This document shows, piece by piece, positions 21,356 to 32,968 of a stretch of 64,000 nucleotides of DNA. The translations under genes were made by a program, and so were the position numbers. The stretch comes from Mycocentrospora acerina (taxonomy: Eukaryota; Ascomycota; Dothideomycetes; Pleosporales). The DNA lies in contig JAKUHH010000163.1 of NCBI GenBank assembly GCA_022701365.1, positions 1 through 64,000 of the forward strand. The letters are read 5' to 3'. Each line of letters begins with the position of its first letter. Within the stretch, counting starts at the first letter, position 1. Under the pieces are notes generated by a model. It was not told where the DNA came from. It saw nothing but the letters and a program-made list of their open reading frames with translations, and made no database searches.

Positions 21356-22436
21356 AGCAAGGGACTCTTCCAGGATAGAGAGAGATTTAAAGGCCTGTTG
21401 TGTATCGATAAGATCAAGCAACTATGTAAGCTTAGACCTTTCCTTCGAGCTTTGAAGGTATCCTTTTTTCTTTAGATAGTCGCCGAGTTCTTCCACAATA
21501 CTTCAATTTACCAAATCTATTCTGAAGACTGAGACATTGCCAAAAGGTATGTAGAAGACGGCGTGATGGTGCGCACAACCACCGAACTTAACAGACAGGT
21601 TGTATCCCGCGTACCAAAGCAGTAGGCCTTGTACATATTCAGCACCATAACACATGCTCAACTTCTCCAAAAAAAATCATTTTTAATGTTTACCTTTTCG
21701 GGGAAACTCGTTTCTTTCTTCACGCGCAACCTCTCGAATACTGATCTCATTTCCCATCATGACATCCCAACACATCCAAACCGAACTTTCTCTCCTCCAC
21801 AACATCTTCCACCCCCTTAGCCCCACCCTCTCCTCTCCCCTTGCATTCTCCTACCACTAGGGTCCTCTTCTTTTCTAACCCATCCACTGCCTCGCTCTTC
21901 CCCTCATATCCCCAACCTGACTGTTCACCAATCACCATTTTACACTCTCCACCCAAACCCGCAGCAATGACCACATAGAAGTGTCATCTATAAACCACCC
22001 TAATCTCCAAAAAAAAAATTGACAGATTTTGTGGGTGGTTGTATTGTGAGTATAACATCACTGCTGTTTGGGATTGTTTGAGAGCGGATGGGATAGGAAT
22101 GGTCTGGTGAATAGTACCGAAGTTTGTGCTTGAAAAAGGACGAATTAACGTAGCTGGAGGGGCAGTAACGTTTATAAGGGATGTTTACACGAGGGTTGAA
22201 ATTAATACTCTTGATAACGAACTCAAGGGAGATGAATGGTGTGGATATTGGGAATTTTCAGAACAAATGGTTACTCCCACTTCGACAAATTGCTTTGAAA
22301 GTCTAGACTACTCATTACTACCCTTCAAAACTCGAATCTGACTTTTCCCAGCCGTGCGAGAAACCTTGACTGGCATACATCCGGACTCCAAGTGATGACT
22401 CGTGGAAAGACATTCAACATGATTATAAAGCACATC
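21356..22436. other. Intergenic between convergent PEX7 and the DENN gene
   Basis: 1.1 kb of 3' flanking DNA with a long pyrimidine-rich stretch (21770-21960) and an A-run at about 22010. A 76-codon minus-strand frame (21747-21974) has no ATG start and no known family. No gene supported. Confidence 0.5.
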
Positions 22437-24159
22437 TCACACCCCCGCTGACGATGACGACGCAACCCTCGCGCCCAACAGTCCCGCTGAAGCCTCATTC
22501 TCCAACGTCATTTTCATTTCCAACCACGAGTAGAAATTTGGCGAATTGCAAAAACTCTCGTACAACCCGTTTCTCACACGATGTCGCTGTATAGGCCCCT
22601 GGCCGCGAAACTTGACACTTGTGCCATATTTGCTCACGCTCTGGATGAAGTCTTGCGCAGAGAAACTGGCATATCGATGATGGCCTCCCCCCGGGGATAC
22701 AACGTTTGAAGTCACGAGATAGCGGTTGATGGGCGCGACGAACTGTGCAGTTAGCTCGGCAAAGTGACGGCGGATAATGGGTCCTAGTTCGCGGGTTTGG
22801 TCACCAAGTTTGAGGAACATCTCAATTTGAGAGACAATCGATGAGTCGGATTTGATGAAGCGCTGGGGTGGAGTGTGGACTTCTATGCCGCCGCCGGGGA
22901 GGTCGAGAAGTGCGTTGCGGCTGGATTTGTGGTGGAGAGAGTGGTGACGTCTTGTGGGTACGGGGCCGTCGAAATTCTGTAAATACAAAATGTGAGGTCT
23001 GGCGCGGTGGCTGCTCTCTGCTGCAGCGACGATGCGCTTGAGGAGGAAGGGGTTGGTGATGCCGACGATGAATGGGCGTGGTGTGCCACCATCGATGCCA
23101 ATGCTGCGAAATTCGGCTTGCATGGTCATGTATGGTTTGACAACTCCAGCGTACGGGATGGGACGGATAAGATCAAGGAGGGAGGAGATTGCTTCACTGG
23201 CTAGCTGCGGTGATTTGGCAATTACGATGATGCTTTCGCACAGGATGAGTTTTTCAAAGAGGACATAGAGGTCGGTGATACAAGGCATGAAGTGCATGAT
23301 GGTGTCCCACGATCCGATGGGTTCATATGCGTAGATTGAGGAGTGGGTGTCTGAGATCAGAGGAGTTGGTCCGGGGAGGCCTTGGAGTGGAAACGATTGA
23401 TGCGGCGCAATATCTAATGTCAACATCTTGCCCAAGAATGGGAGGTCGTGGCGTCCTATAGCAGGCGGTGGCCACGAAACAACCTGCGAGTACGCCACCT
23501 CCAGAGTTGTTGGGTCACTGATCACTCCAGACCCGGTCATTTCCTGTAGCATTCGATTGTAGAATGAAGGGAAGTTGTGATGAGATATCAGCACAAGAGT
23601 TCTTTGATTGAAGCTTCTCTTCATTGTGTCATCGAACTCCTGGCGAAAGACACACGAACCATAGAAGGTGTTCGCACTGCCATAGGGAGCATGTGGCGAG
23701 CCTAGCCTGATATCAGGGGAGTTGTTGGTGATGGCAAAATTGAAGGTCAGGTCTTCGGAAGTTTCAGTGTTTTGTTGCTCAGGGAAGCTGTGCAGGTTTT
23801 AGATGGTGCACCTAGTTTGAGTTCCAGGGCATGGTTTACCTGTTGAAGCATATTGCACTTAGGTCTCCCGTTGTGAATGGAACATCAGGCGGATAAAGTA
23901 TTTCAACCTCTGGGCTGGTACAAGGGCATCAGTACACGAATGTGATGTAGGAAGACAGTTTCTTACCCACCCTACATCAACATTGAAGTTGCACACAACA
24001 CTGTCCTGTATCAGCCTTGAACAGTGACGGTGGGGGAAGGACCCACAAAGCTACAGCCCAGTGTTGGAAGCCTGCAGATGTACTTCTTAGTGGCTGTTCC
24101 ATGTCTCTATCCAGCTCCGATCGACGAGGATGGAGTATTCTGTTTTTGGACTTCTCCAT
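22437..24159 (-). CDS. DENND6-like DENN-domain protein, predicted Rab exchange factor
   Basis: Minus strand, four exons: 24159-24047, 24000-23971 (30 nt), 23914-23840 and 23787-22437. Introns are 46, 56, 52 nt; the joined frame gives 522 aa. Splicing produces the typical N-terminal DENN strand 'FVVCNFNVDVGPEVEILYP' followed by 'LSAICFNSFPE'. The central 'LYVLFEKLILCESIIVIAKSP', then 'PIPYAGVVKPYMTM' and 'IVGITNPF', match the DENND6/FAM116 family. In animals DENND6 proteins activate Rab14-type GTPases on endosomes; the fungal target is unknown. The short 30-nt exon was placed by frame and homology and should be confirmed with RNA. Confidence 0.82.
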
Positions 24160-24612
24160 GCTGCCTTTCCCAAAGCGTCTGGCAGGTGTGGGCCAGCACA
24201 ACCCAGGGCGATAGGCGTGGATAGTGTCAAGCGAGCAGGGGATATCACGACTTGTGGCCGAGGGCCTGTCTAATTCTGGCTTGGACTGTAGATGCTAGGT
24301 GTCATTGCCTGGATCTTGGGTGATTTGTAGAGTGGGTCGCCTCTGCAGCAGCAAACGCACAGCGACCATCGAGGCAGACGTGGTGGTGGTGATTGCTTTT
24401 GAGTGGTCTCTCGTTTATCCGCGGCAGGTGAGCTGGCGCGGGATCCTTGCACGCGGTGCGATGACGTGAACGGGCCAGCCAAACAGTGCGACGACCCAGA
24501 GCGTCTCTCGAGAAAGGGCAATTCACGACTCGCAGACATGGCTTCGTCGTCGACATCTGAATAAAACGCCCGTCGCAGTATGTGAGATAGTCTGCCCGCC
24601 TACTATCTCACC
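24160..24612. promoter_or_regulatory. 453-bp divergent promoter region, DENND6-like and VAC14
   Basis: Between two outward-facing start codons, both encoding endosome/vacuole proteins. No clear TATA box. No gene seen. Confidence 0.5.
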
Positions 24613-27600
24613 ATGGACCCCAGCATCACCAAAGCGCTCAACGACAAGCTCTACGACAAGCGCAAGAGCGGAGCCCTCGAGCTCGAGGGACTGATTCGCG
24701 ACGCCCTCAACTCGCAGGACCACGACCGGATAGCCAGGATCGTGCACCAGCTCTGCCACGAATATGCATACGCCGTCCATCAGCCCCACGCCAGGAATGG
24801 CGGGCTCATTGGCCTTGCTGCGGCCTCGATAGCATTGGGACCAGTGCGTGCAAGAGCTCGAGACATGCTGAGACTGTACTTACTCTCCCGCAGGACGTGG
24901 CCCGCTATCTCGAGGAAATTGTGCCTCCCGTGCTCGCCTGTTTCGCTGACCAGGATGCGCGTGTCCGCTACTATGCGTGCGAGAGCATGTACAACATCGC
25001 AAAGGTTGCAAAGGGCGAGATTCTCGTCTACTTCAACCAAGTCTTCGATGCGCTCTGCAAGGTAGGCGCTCTACAAAGCCATGGATTGGGCGTTCAGCTA
25101 ATGCGACCTGTGTAGCTTGCTGCCGACTCAGAGCCGTCCGTCAAAAATGGCGCAGAGCTGCTGGACCGGCTCGTCAAAGACATTGTTTCTGAGTCTGCTG
25201 CCTCCTATGTCTCAATCTTACATACAACCCTCCCCTCAGAACACGAGCCTATCGACGACTCAACACAGCATCCATCAGATGTACCCACCGCCTTCAACCT
25301 CGAGCGATTTCTACCACTCCTCGAAGAGCGGATCAACGTGCTCAACCCTTTCACACGGTCGTTTCTTGTGGCGTGGATCACTCTGCTGGACTCTATACCA
25401 GACCTCGAGCTCATCGCCCACCTTCCGCGCTTCCTCAGCGGCCTTTTCAAGTTCCTGAGTGACTCGAATCAAGACGTGTATACCATGACTCAAGTGTCGC
25501 TTGACAAGTTTCTCAACGAAATCAAGAAGATTGCCAGGATCAAAAAGGGTATAGCAGAGAGCAAGAAGAGTCACAGCAAAGACGACCACAGACCCTCCTC
25601 CTCCAGCGACCATAGTGAGGAAGTTGAGAGTGAGGACAGAAGCAGCACACCACACGAACAACGCACGTCAGGCGATGAGACCGAGATTGCAAGCGGAGAG
25701 AGTGGATCCATCTCAGGCGAGAGTGAGAAGTCTGTCAATGGTGATGGTGACTGGGTACCAGGTCAAGACGTCGTCGTTGATCACCCCAAGATTCTGGAGA
25801 TTCTTGTTGGCTTTCTTAGCATCCCATCAGGTAAGCTCTGCACTGTTTTACGAAATTGACTACCCATTAATTGTAATAGATTCAGACGAAGAACAGAATG
25901 AAATCATTGTAACAGCGCTGCGTTGGATCGACAGCTTCTTCGCCATCTGCCCCGAGGATATCATGCCTTTTGTCCCAAGCCTACTCTCCAACGTTCTACC
26001 CAGAATGTCCCACGAGGTAGACAGTGTCCGCCAAGCTGCGATCAAGGCCAATGGCGCACTCATGGACTACATCATGTCTCTATCTGAAGATAGTGGGCGA
26101 TTGGAGGGCACCCTAGGCGGAATCCAGCTACCGCCGTCACTCTCCGAATTGGGCAAAGAGCTGACGGGCACCCAAAGGCGAGATTCCAATCTATCTGGGA
26201 GATTACTAAAAGCAGTCGTTCGCGAACAAGCAGCGATAGCAGAGACGGCGGGCACGAGATCACCCACCCCTGCAGAGGAACGTGGCCCCTCGCCACGCCC
26301 AATACCTGAGCTCGATTATCAAGCAGCTGTCAGTGCACTCACTCTGCAGTTTCTCAACGAGCATGAAGCGACTCGAGTCGCGGCTATTGCATGGTTAATC
26401 ATGTTGCATCGAATGGCGCCAGGCAGAGTAAGTACTATAAGAACGCATGTGCAGCCAATGGATTGGCTAATATTTTGCAGATTCTCACCGTAGACGATGG
26501 CACCTTTCCTGCACTGCTTAAGACGCTTTCGGATCCTTCTGAGGCGGTCGTTACTCGTGATTTGCTCCTTCTTGCCCAGATATCCTTGCATAGTGACGAT
26601 ACCTACTTCAACTCGTTCATGGTTAATCTTCTGAAATTGTTTTGCACAGACCGTGGACTGCTGGAAACGCGAGGAAATCTCATCATTAGACAACTATGCC
26701 ACACGCTGAGTGCGGAGAAGATATATCGTACAATGGCAGATTGCCTTGCCAAAGATGAGGTAAGTGGGGGGTTTTTTTTTTAGCGGTATGCCGATGAATA
26801 GAACAATGAGCATGCTAACATGGCCAGGACGTTGAATTTGCGAGCATAATGGTGCAGAATCTCAACAACAATCTCATCACAGCGCCCGAGCTGGCAGATC
26901 TCAGGAGACGACTTCGAAATCTCGATAACAAGGTATTTTGGGACAAAAGTCTTGAGGAGAGTCTTTGCTAACAACAGGGTCCAGGACGGGCAATCATTTT
27001 TTGTTGTACTGTTCAAGGCGTGGTGTCATAATGCCGTGGCAACATTCTCACTTTGTCTTCTTGCTCAGGCTTACGAGCAGGCATACCAGCTTCTTCAAGT
27101 TTTGTAGGTCGAGTACATTTATATGGGAGTAGAGAGAGTATGCTGACTGATTTTAGTGCTGACCTTGAGATGACGGTCAATATGCTTATCCAGATTGACA
27201 AGCTGGTGCAACTGCTCGAGTCTCCCGTATTCACGTGTGAGTTGTGTACAATATTCTCCTGCCCGTTCTCCATGTCTAATAGTGATGATCAGACCTTCGA
27301 ATCCAGTTGCTCGAACCGGAGAGATACCCGCATCTGTACAAGTGCATGTACGGGGTTCTCATGCTACTCCCACAATCGTCCGCCTTTGCGGCCCTCAAGA
27401 ACCGTCTCAACAGCGTATCAGCGATTGGATACCTGCACATTGCACCGCGAACGAGCACGTATGTACCCTCCTCTGCTAGTACCCTAAACCATTTGAGGCA
27501 GAAGAGCTCAGAAGTTGGTCCGTCCAGTGCGCCCCAGGGGCCTTCGGTGCCCGGCTTCGAACGAGGAACACGACTCAAGCCAAGAGAAGAAGGCAGCGTC

Positions 27601-27903
27601 AAGTGGGTAGAGCTACTCGATCGGTTCAAGACGACGCAAGAGAAGGCGAGGAGGTCGCAGCGGCATGCGTCCATGGGTGACGATATGCCAATGGGACCTG
27701 GCTCAGTGCACGAAAAGGAGAAGATTGCTCCAGAAGTCCCGCCCAAGAACCCAGCGTTGAGGAGTAATATTCCCGTGGGAGGGCCAATGCGGCCACCGCC
27801 TGCGCCAGCAGGACTAAACATAGCGCAAGGCCATAAGCCCCGATCCAGCCTCAGCAATCTCGGACGGTTCGCCGGTGGTGTGGCGGGAAGGAAGAAGAAG
27901 TAG
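24613..27903 (+). CDS. VAC14: Vac14, scaffold of the Fab1/PIKfyve PI(3,5)P2 complex
   Basis: Nine exons: 24613-24843, 24894-25061, 25116-25830, 25880-26427, 26481-26759, 26828-26932, 26985-27103, 27157-27236 and 27293-27903. All introns are 49-68 nt; the joined frame gives 951 aa. HEAT repeats start at residue 1 ('IVPPVLACFADQDARVRYYACESMYNI'). An acidic, Ser-rich linker lies near residues 260-340. The C-terminal Fig4-binding part contains 'MLIQIDKLVQLLESPVFTYLR' and 'YPYLYKC'-like sequence. A basic, Pro-rich tail ending in KKK follows. Vac14 nucleates Fab1 kinase and Fig4 phosphatase at the vacuole membrane. The last exon is longer than in yeast. Confidence 0.93.
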
Positions 27904-28143
27904 TGGTGGTAGTAAGAGTAGTAGGAGCAAGAGGAGTGGTAGAACGGGCCAGTTGAGGTGTGTTTGGTGTGGGGGTGTCCCGACTTTGATACATGATATT
28001 TTCAGGCTGCATGCCCCCTGGCGCAGGCGCATGCGTGGATGATGTGGTGCATTGCGGGAGTCATTTTACGAGTGCGAGATTCATCTTTGTAGGCATCATA
28101 GGCGTTGAGTTAATTCCAAACTTGCCCCCAATTCTTTCCTCCT

Positions 28144-28938
28144 TTAGCGGTGCTTGCCCTTTCTGAAGCGTACGCCGTCAATATCCTTTTCCTTTGCACT
28201 CGCAGGGTCCTTGCCCTCGCTTCCCTTGTCGATGACCCAGCTCGCGACAATTTCCTTGATCTCTGGCTTCTTCTTCTCCAGCCGCTTGGCCTCCTGGACC
28301 TTGCGCACATAGCCGCTGTACACGGCCACCTCGGCAACGGCAACAGCAGCGCTGCCACCCATGCTCAGGCCCAACCGCTTCCCCACGGTCCAGTGGCGTG
28401 CCGCGACCCATATGAAGACGGCAACGCAGACAATGGACACAATGACGTTGATGATGAGTATAATCTGGCGGTGGACTTCCTCGTACGACACGTCGTCGTC
28501 GTCGGCGGAGGTGGTATGCAGGGCGCCGACGGAGAATTGCGGAGCGCTAGGGAAGCGCTGGTTGAAGGACTCGCGCGTGGGTGGGGGGTGCAGCATGCGT
28601 TCGTAGGAGCGGGCTTCTTCTTGGGCGCGCAGGCGGGCCATGAGGGCTTTGTAGGCGGGGGTTTGGGGGGGTTTGGGGGGCGCAGGCGCCGTGTAGAGGG
28701 TTGTGTTTGCGAGTAGGGCGGCGAGGGTGTTGGTGTCGGCTGTGGCGTGGGTGTTGAGGAGTTTGGAGAGGCGGATGAGCTGCGTGTGGGAGATGGGGTT
28801 GCCTGGCTGGGGGGCAGCGAGTGTGGGAGAGGAGGAGGAGGAGGAGGAGGATTCGAGGGTTGCGAATAATTCCGGGGAAAGATGTGCAGCTTCGGTGACG
28901 GCCCGGACGATGCGCGGGGTCATGGAGAGGAGCACCAT
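28144..28938 (-). CDS. VMA12: Vma12/TMEM199-type V-ATPase assembly factor
   Basis: Single exon on the minus strand, 264 aa, starting at the ATG in good context (ACCATGG) at 28938. The family signature 'YKALMARLRAQEEARSYERML' lies near residue 105. Two hydrophobic helices follow near residues 165-215 ('IILIINVIVSIVCVAVFIWVA' and 'GGSAAVAVAEVAVYSGYV'). The C-terminal tail is Lys-rich and cytosolic. Known Vma12 proteins reside in the ER and, with Vma21 and Vma22, help assemble the membrane Vo sector of the vacuolar proton pump. A Ser run near residue 35 is encoded by a GAG/TCC repeat. It is divergent from COQ1. Confidence 0.85.
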   Translation of the reverse strand: MVLLSMTPRIVRAVTEAAHLSPELFATLESSSSSSSSPTLAAPQPGNPISHTQLIRLSKLLNTHATADTNTLAALLANTTLYTAPAPPKPPQTPAYKALMARLRAQEEARSYERMLHPPPTRESFNQRFPSAPQFSVGALHTTSADDDDVSYEEVHRQIILIINVIVSIVCVAVFIWVAARHWTVGKRLGLSMGGSAAVAVAEVAVYSGYVRKVQEAKRLEKKKPEIKEIVASWVIDKGSEGKDPASAKEKDIDGVRFRKGKHR

Positions 28939-29216
28939 GGTGGGCGGTGGAGGTGAGGTCAAGGCAGGTCCGGGCAGGTCAGGTTAGGTGGAGCAGCCAG
29001 GGCCTCGGCGCGTCGAGGGAAAGCGTGCAAGCGCGACTCGCTTTGGGGCGGGGCTTGGCACCGTCATGATTAATCGTCCAAAACTTCCGATGACCCTCCG
29101 GCGGCTGACGGCTCTTCCCTGGCCTCACGTCTCCTCCAGCCCCGTGCCGCCCTCGGACGACTGCAATTGCACCCGTCCCCGCCTGCCCCAGGACCACCGC
29201 GAGGAATCCCGCCCAG
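28939..29216. promoter_or_regulatory. 278-bp divergent promoter region, VMA12 and COQ1
   Basis: Separates two outward-facing start codons; GC-rich; no TATA box seen. Confidence 0.45.
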
Positions 29217-30644
29217 ATGACAAGCCGCTCGAGCGCCGCGACGGGCCTTGCGCGCCAGACGGCCGCCCGCCTCTCGACATGTCCGCACCACCTCGCCGCC
29301 CCACGCCGCTTCGCAAGCCCCCATGCACTCCACCACCACCACCCCTCGCGGCGGCGGAGCCAGTCGTCGTGGGCGGCGGCGGTCAATGTGGCGCAGCACA
29401 TCAAGAGCATGCCGCCACCCGATGCGCCGCTGAAAATGGACCCTTTCCAGACAGTTGCGCGCGAGATGAAGTTTTTGACGGGCAACATACGGCAGCTGCT
29501 GGGCTCGGGCCACCCCACGCTGGACACGGTGGCCAAGTACTACACGCAGAGCGAGGGCAAGTACGTGCGGCCCATGCTGGTGCTGCTGATGAGCAGAGCC
29601 ACGGCCCTGACCCCGCGCGACCCAAGAGCCGGTAGCCCACAGGGCGTTGACGCCTCCATCACCGCCGCCGACGTGCTCGCCGACGCCAACCCAGACACGC
29701 GGCCCATTTCCAGCATTGCCCGGGACGCCGCCTACAGGCAGGAGGACTCGGACATCCTGCCCTCGCAGCGCCGCCTGGCCGAGATCACCGAGCTGATCCA
29801 CACGGCAAGTCTGCTCCACGACGACGTCATCGACCACTCCGTCTCGCGCCGCTCCGCCCCCTCGGCCAATGTCGAGTTTGGCAACAAGATGGCTGTCCTG
29901 GCCGGCGACTTTCTCCTTGGCCGCGCCTCGGTAGCGCTCGCCCGCCTGCGCGATCCAGAGGTCACCGAGCTGCTCGCCACCGTCATTGCCAACCTGGTCG
30001 AGGGCGAGTTTATGCAGCTCAAGAACACGGCGTCGGACGAGAAGAACCCCGCCTGGACAGAAGACACGGTTTCGTACTACCTCCAAAAGACATATCTCAA
30101 GTCTGCCTCTTTGATCAGCAAGAGCTGTCGGGCTGCAGCAATCCTGGGGGGTTGCACGCCCGATGTCGTCGAGAAGAGCTATCTCTATGGCAAGAATTTG
30201 GGCCTGGCGTTCCAGCTGGTGGACGACATGCTAGACTACACGATTAGCGGAGAGGAGCTAGGGAAGCCGGCGGGCGCAGACTTGGAGCTGGGGCTTGCGA
30301 CGGCGCCGTTGCTTTTTGCGTGGAAGAGTGACAACCGGCTGGGGAAGCTGGTGGGGAGGAAGTTTTCGGGTGAGGGGGATGTGCTGAGGGTGAGTTTTGC
30401 TTGTTTCTTGAATGTTTGTTGAAGCATTGGATGGATGGACGCATGGATAGAGTGCAGATTGCTAACACTACCCAAAAAACAGGCTCGTGAAATTGTCCTG
30501 GCTAGCTCGGGCCTAGAGCAGACACGCGCTCTTGCTCAGGAATACGTCGACAAGGCCATTGAGGCCATTTCGGATTTCCCCGACAGCGAGGCCAAGACGG
30601 GGCTGGTGGAGATGTGCACAAAGGTGATGAAGAGACGGAAGTAG
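29217..30644 (+). CDS. COQ1: Coq1, mitochondrial polyprenyl diphosphate synthase for ubiquinone
   Basis: Two exons, 29217-30389 and 30483-30644, with a 93-nt intron, giving 444 aa. The first 60 residues are Arg/Ser/His-rich with no acidic residues, as in a mitochondrial targeting peptide. The core has both Asp-rich motifs of trans-prenyl synthases: 'LLHDDVIDHS' near residue 200 and 'LVDDMLDY' near residue 336. 'GKYVRPML' and 'GEFMQLKN' are also present. The enzyme extends farnesyl or geranylgeranyl diphosphate with isopentenyl diphosphate to make the ubiquinone side chain on the matrix side of the inner membrane. Chain length cannot be read from the sequence. Confidence 0.93.
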
Positions 30645-31378
30645 ATGTGTTTTTTTGGTGAATCAATAATGGGAAGAAAAAAAGATTGAAGCAGAGAGTG
30701 AAGGAAGGAAGGAGAGGAGAAGAGAGGGAAGGAAGGAAGGAAGGAATGAAAGTAAGAAAGAAAGAAAGAAAGAAAGAAAGGAGAAGAAAGTGAAGGCAGC
30801 AGTAGAGAAGACGAACAAAGGCCAAAAGGGGTAGGAGATTGGTCATCTTGTACGAGTAAGAGAGTGTGTACTTGTATGTAGTGAATGAGTGAGTGAGTGG
30901 GTGTGAGTGGGTGTGTGTGAGTGAGAGTGAGTGTGTGGGTTAGAGTGAGTGTGTGAGTGAAAGTGAGTGAGTGAGAGTGGGTGAGTGAGAGTGGGTGAGA
31001 GTGAGTGACTAAGAGAATGGGTAAGCGAATGAAACAAGCAGGTATACATGTATTTTTGGTTGTTGTTGTTTTTGTTGTACATGTAAATATGTATATTTAT
31101 ATAGATTGCTGGATGGATGGGCAGATGGATAGATGGGTATTATGCCGCTTACGAGTATTGAACGACTGACTGACTACATGACCAATTCATTCAATCAATC
31201 AATCATTCATTCATTCATTCTGTTAGTATTTATGTCGTCTCTCTCTCCTCTGAATTGTGCGTACCTACCTTCTTAAAAGTTTTGGTTAATGTTTTTGTTA
31301 CACTATATGATTTTGTAGTTTACTTTCATCATTTTGTTCTGAAATATACTGCTTCTCTCAAGGAGGGGGTATCTATAT
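30645..31378. repeat. Simple-repeat-rich intergenic between convergent COQ1 and WDR5
   Basis: Contains a GGAA/GAAA purine tract (about 30675-30790), a GTGA/GTGTG array (about 30877-31015) and ATTC/ATCA tetranucleotides (about 31185-31222). No gene; the minus-strand His/Ser-rich frame over the GTGA array is translation of the repeat. Confidence 0.8.
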
Positions 31379-32746
31379 TCACTTCACACCTACATCTACA
31401 AAGGGGGTGGGACTTTTATCCCGAGTGTGATTTACTTGGTTGTTGTCGTTGTCGTTGTCGTTGTTGTTGACTGCATGGCTGTTTGATAGGGTATCCATGT
31501 CCATTTCCGTGTCCATGTTCATGTCTGCTTCTCTACTGTCCTCACCACCACCAAGAGTAGTGTCGGCACTCCAAATCCGTACCACGCGGTCCAGCCCTGC
31601 GCTAGCAATCAGACTCCTTGTGGGATGTGTGTCGACGCTCAACACGGCCTCACTGTGCCCCTCGAGCCTCTGCAGCACATTCTTGGAGCTCACGTCCCAC
31701 AACACGATGGTCCCGTCCTCACTCCCCGATGCAACAAACGCCCACTGCTGCTGCTGCGCTGAATCTTTGCTATATGTGCCAAACGCGCCAGTGAGGGAGT
31801 AGTTTTTGTTCACGTGTCCTTGGTACGTCTTTACGCACTTGCCTTTTCCCTCGGCGTAGTTCCACAGACGAATGCTCGAGTCGAGTGTCCAGGCCAGGAC
31901 GTATTTGCCGTTGGGGCTGAAGCGCACAGAGCTGACCGAGGCGTTGTCCTCGTGGACCAGCGTGCGCAGGCACTGTCCCGTTGCCGTGTCCCAGATGCGG
32001 ATCAGGCCGTCGTGCGAGCACGACACAATGAGGGTGCCGTCGCGGACAAAGTCGACGCTGCTGACGGGGTCCGAGTGGGCGGGGAGGCTGCGCATGACGC
32101 GGGCGGCGCGCACGTCCCAGAGGTAGACTGCTTCGTCGTAGGAGCCGCTGACGAGCATGTTGCCCTTTGGGCTGAAGGCGAGGCTGTAGACATAGTTGTG
32201 GTGGCCAATGAGGGGCGTGGGGTGGGCGACGCCCGTGGTGGCGTCCCAGAGGCGGATGCTCTTGTCGTCGCTGCCCGAGGCGAGCGTCGTGCTGTCGGGC
32301 GACCACGAGACAATGTTGATGCCCGCGAGGTGGCCCGCGAGCGTGTGTTCGAGGGCGCCCGTCGCCGCAGTCCAGATCTTGATGGTGCAGTCGGCCGAGG
32401 CGGTGGCGAGGAAGCGGCCGTCGGGCGAGAACCTGACGGACGAGACGGGCTTCTTGTGGCCGTGGAGGAGCAGGAGGGGCTTGTAGGCGAGGACGGGCGG
32501 CGTGGGCGGCGCCGTGCTGGTGTCGGCGGTAGCGGTAGCAGCGGCAGCGGTAGGGGTGGCGGCGGCGGGGTGGGGGGAGCGGCGCGGGGACGGCGAGCGG
32601 GACGGCGAGTGGGAGCGCGAGCGGGAGAGGGAGCGCGAGCGAGAGCGGCGGTAGGATTGCCGCTCCTCGTCGCTGTCGTCTCTGCTGTAGCGGCGGGCGG
32701 GCGTGTCGGCCATGGTGGCTGTGTCCATGTGCTGTTGGCCCGACAT
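31379..32746 (-). CDS. SWD3: WDR5/Swd3-type WD40 protein of COMPASS
   Basis: Single exon on the minus strand, 455 aa from ATG 32746. A second ATG at 32713 in a perfect context (ACCATGG) would remove 11 residues. Seven WD repeats begin near residue 88: 'GHKKPVSSVRFSPDGRFLATASADCTIKIW', continued by 'SGSYDEAVYLWDVR', 'SCSHDGLIRIWD' and 'ASGSEDGTIVLWD'. This order and the 'LVHEDNASVSSVRFSPNGKY' segment are typical of WDR5. WDR5/Swd3 is a core subunit of the Set1 H3K4 methyltransferase complex. Unusual are the Arg-Ser-rich N-terminal extension and an Asp/Asn-rich C-terminal tail absent from the short animal protein. It is divergent from ISC1 over 222 bp. Confidence 0.88.
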   Translation of the reverse strand: MSGQQHMDTATMADTPARRYSRDDSDEERQSYRRSRSRSLSRSRSHSPSRSPSPRRSPHPAAATPTAAAATATADTSTAPPTPPVLAYKPLLLLHGHKKPVSSVRFSPDGRFLATASADCTIKIWTAATGALEHTLAGHLAGINIVSWSPDSTTLASGSDDKSIRLWDATTGVAHPTPLIGHHNYVYSLAFSPKGNMLVSGSYDEAVYLWDVRAARVMRSLPAHSDPVSSVDFVRDGTLIVSCSHDGLIRIWDTATGQCLRTLVHEDNASVSSVRFSPNGKYVLAWTLDSSIRLWNYAEGKGKCVKTYQGHVNKNYSLTGAFGTYSKDSAQQQQWAFVASGSEDGTIVLWDVSSKNVLQRLEGHSEAVLSVDTHPTRSLIASAGLDRVVRIWSADTTLGGGEDSREADMNMDTEMDMDTLSNSHAVNNNDNDNDNNQVNHTRDKSPTPFVDVGVK

Positions 32747-32968
32747 GCTTCTGTCCGCGGCGCGCGACCAGCAACGGCGACGCGGTCTGCCTTGGCGCGC
32801 GTTGACGGCGCGTGCCTGAGCCCCGAGCAGTGAGCACGGGCCCCGCCATCCCTGCGCCCTGCCCGCCGGCCCCTGCGCCCGACCCCTGCCAGCACTTCCA
32901 TGCTGCATGCAACTAGCACATCTCCCGGTGCATCATGGCAACAGCCCGACCACCACGCCCTGCCCGCC

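Noticed and set aside
29070..30086. 338-codon minus-strand frame across COQ1
   Set aside because: Antisense shadow of a GC-rich coding exon; the plus-strand prenyl synthase motifs are decisive.
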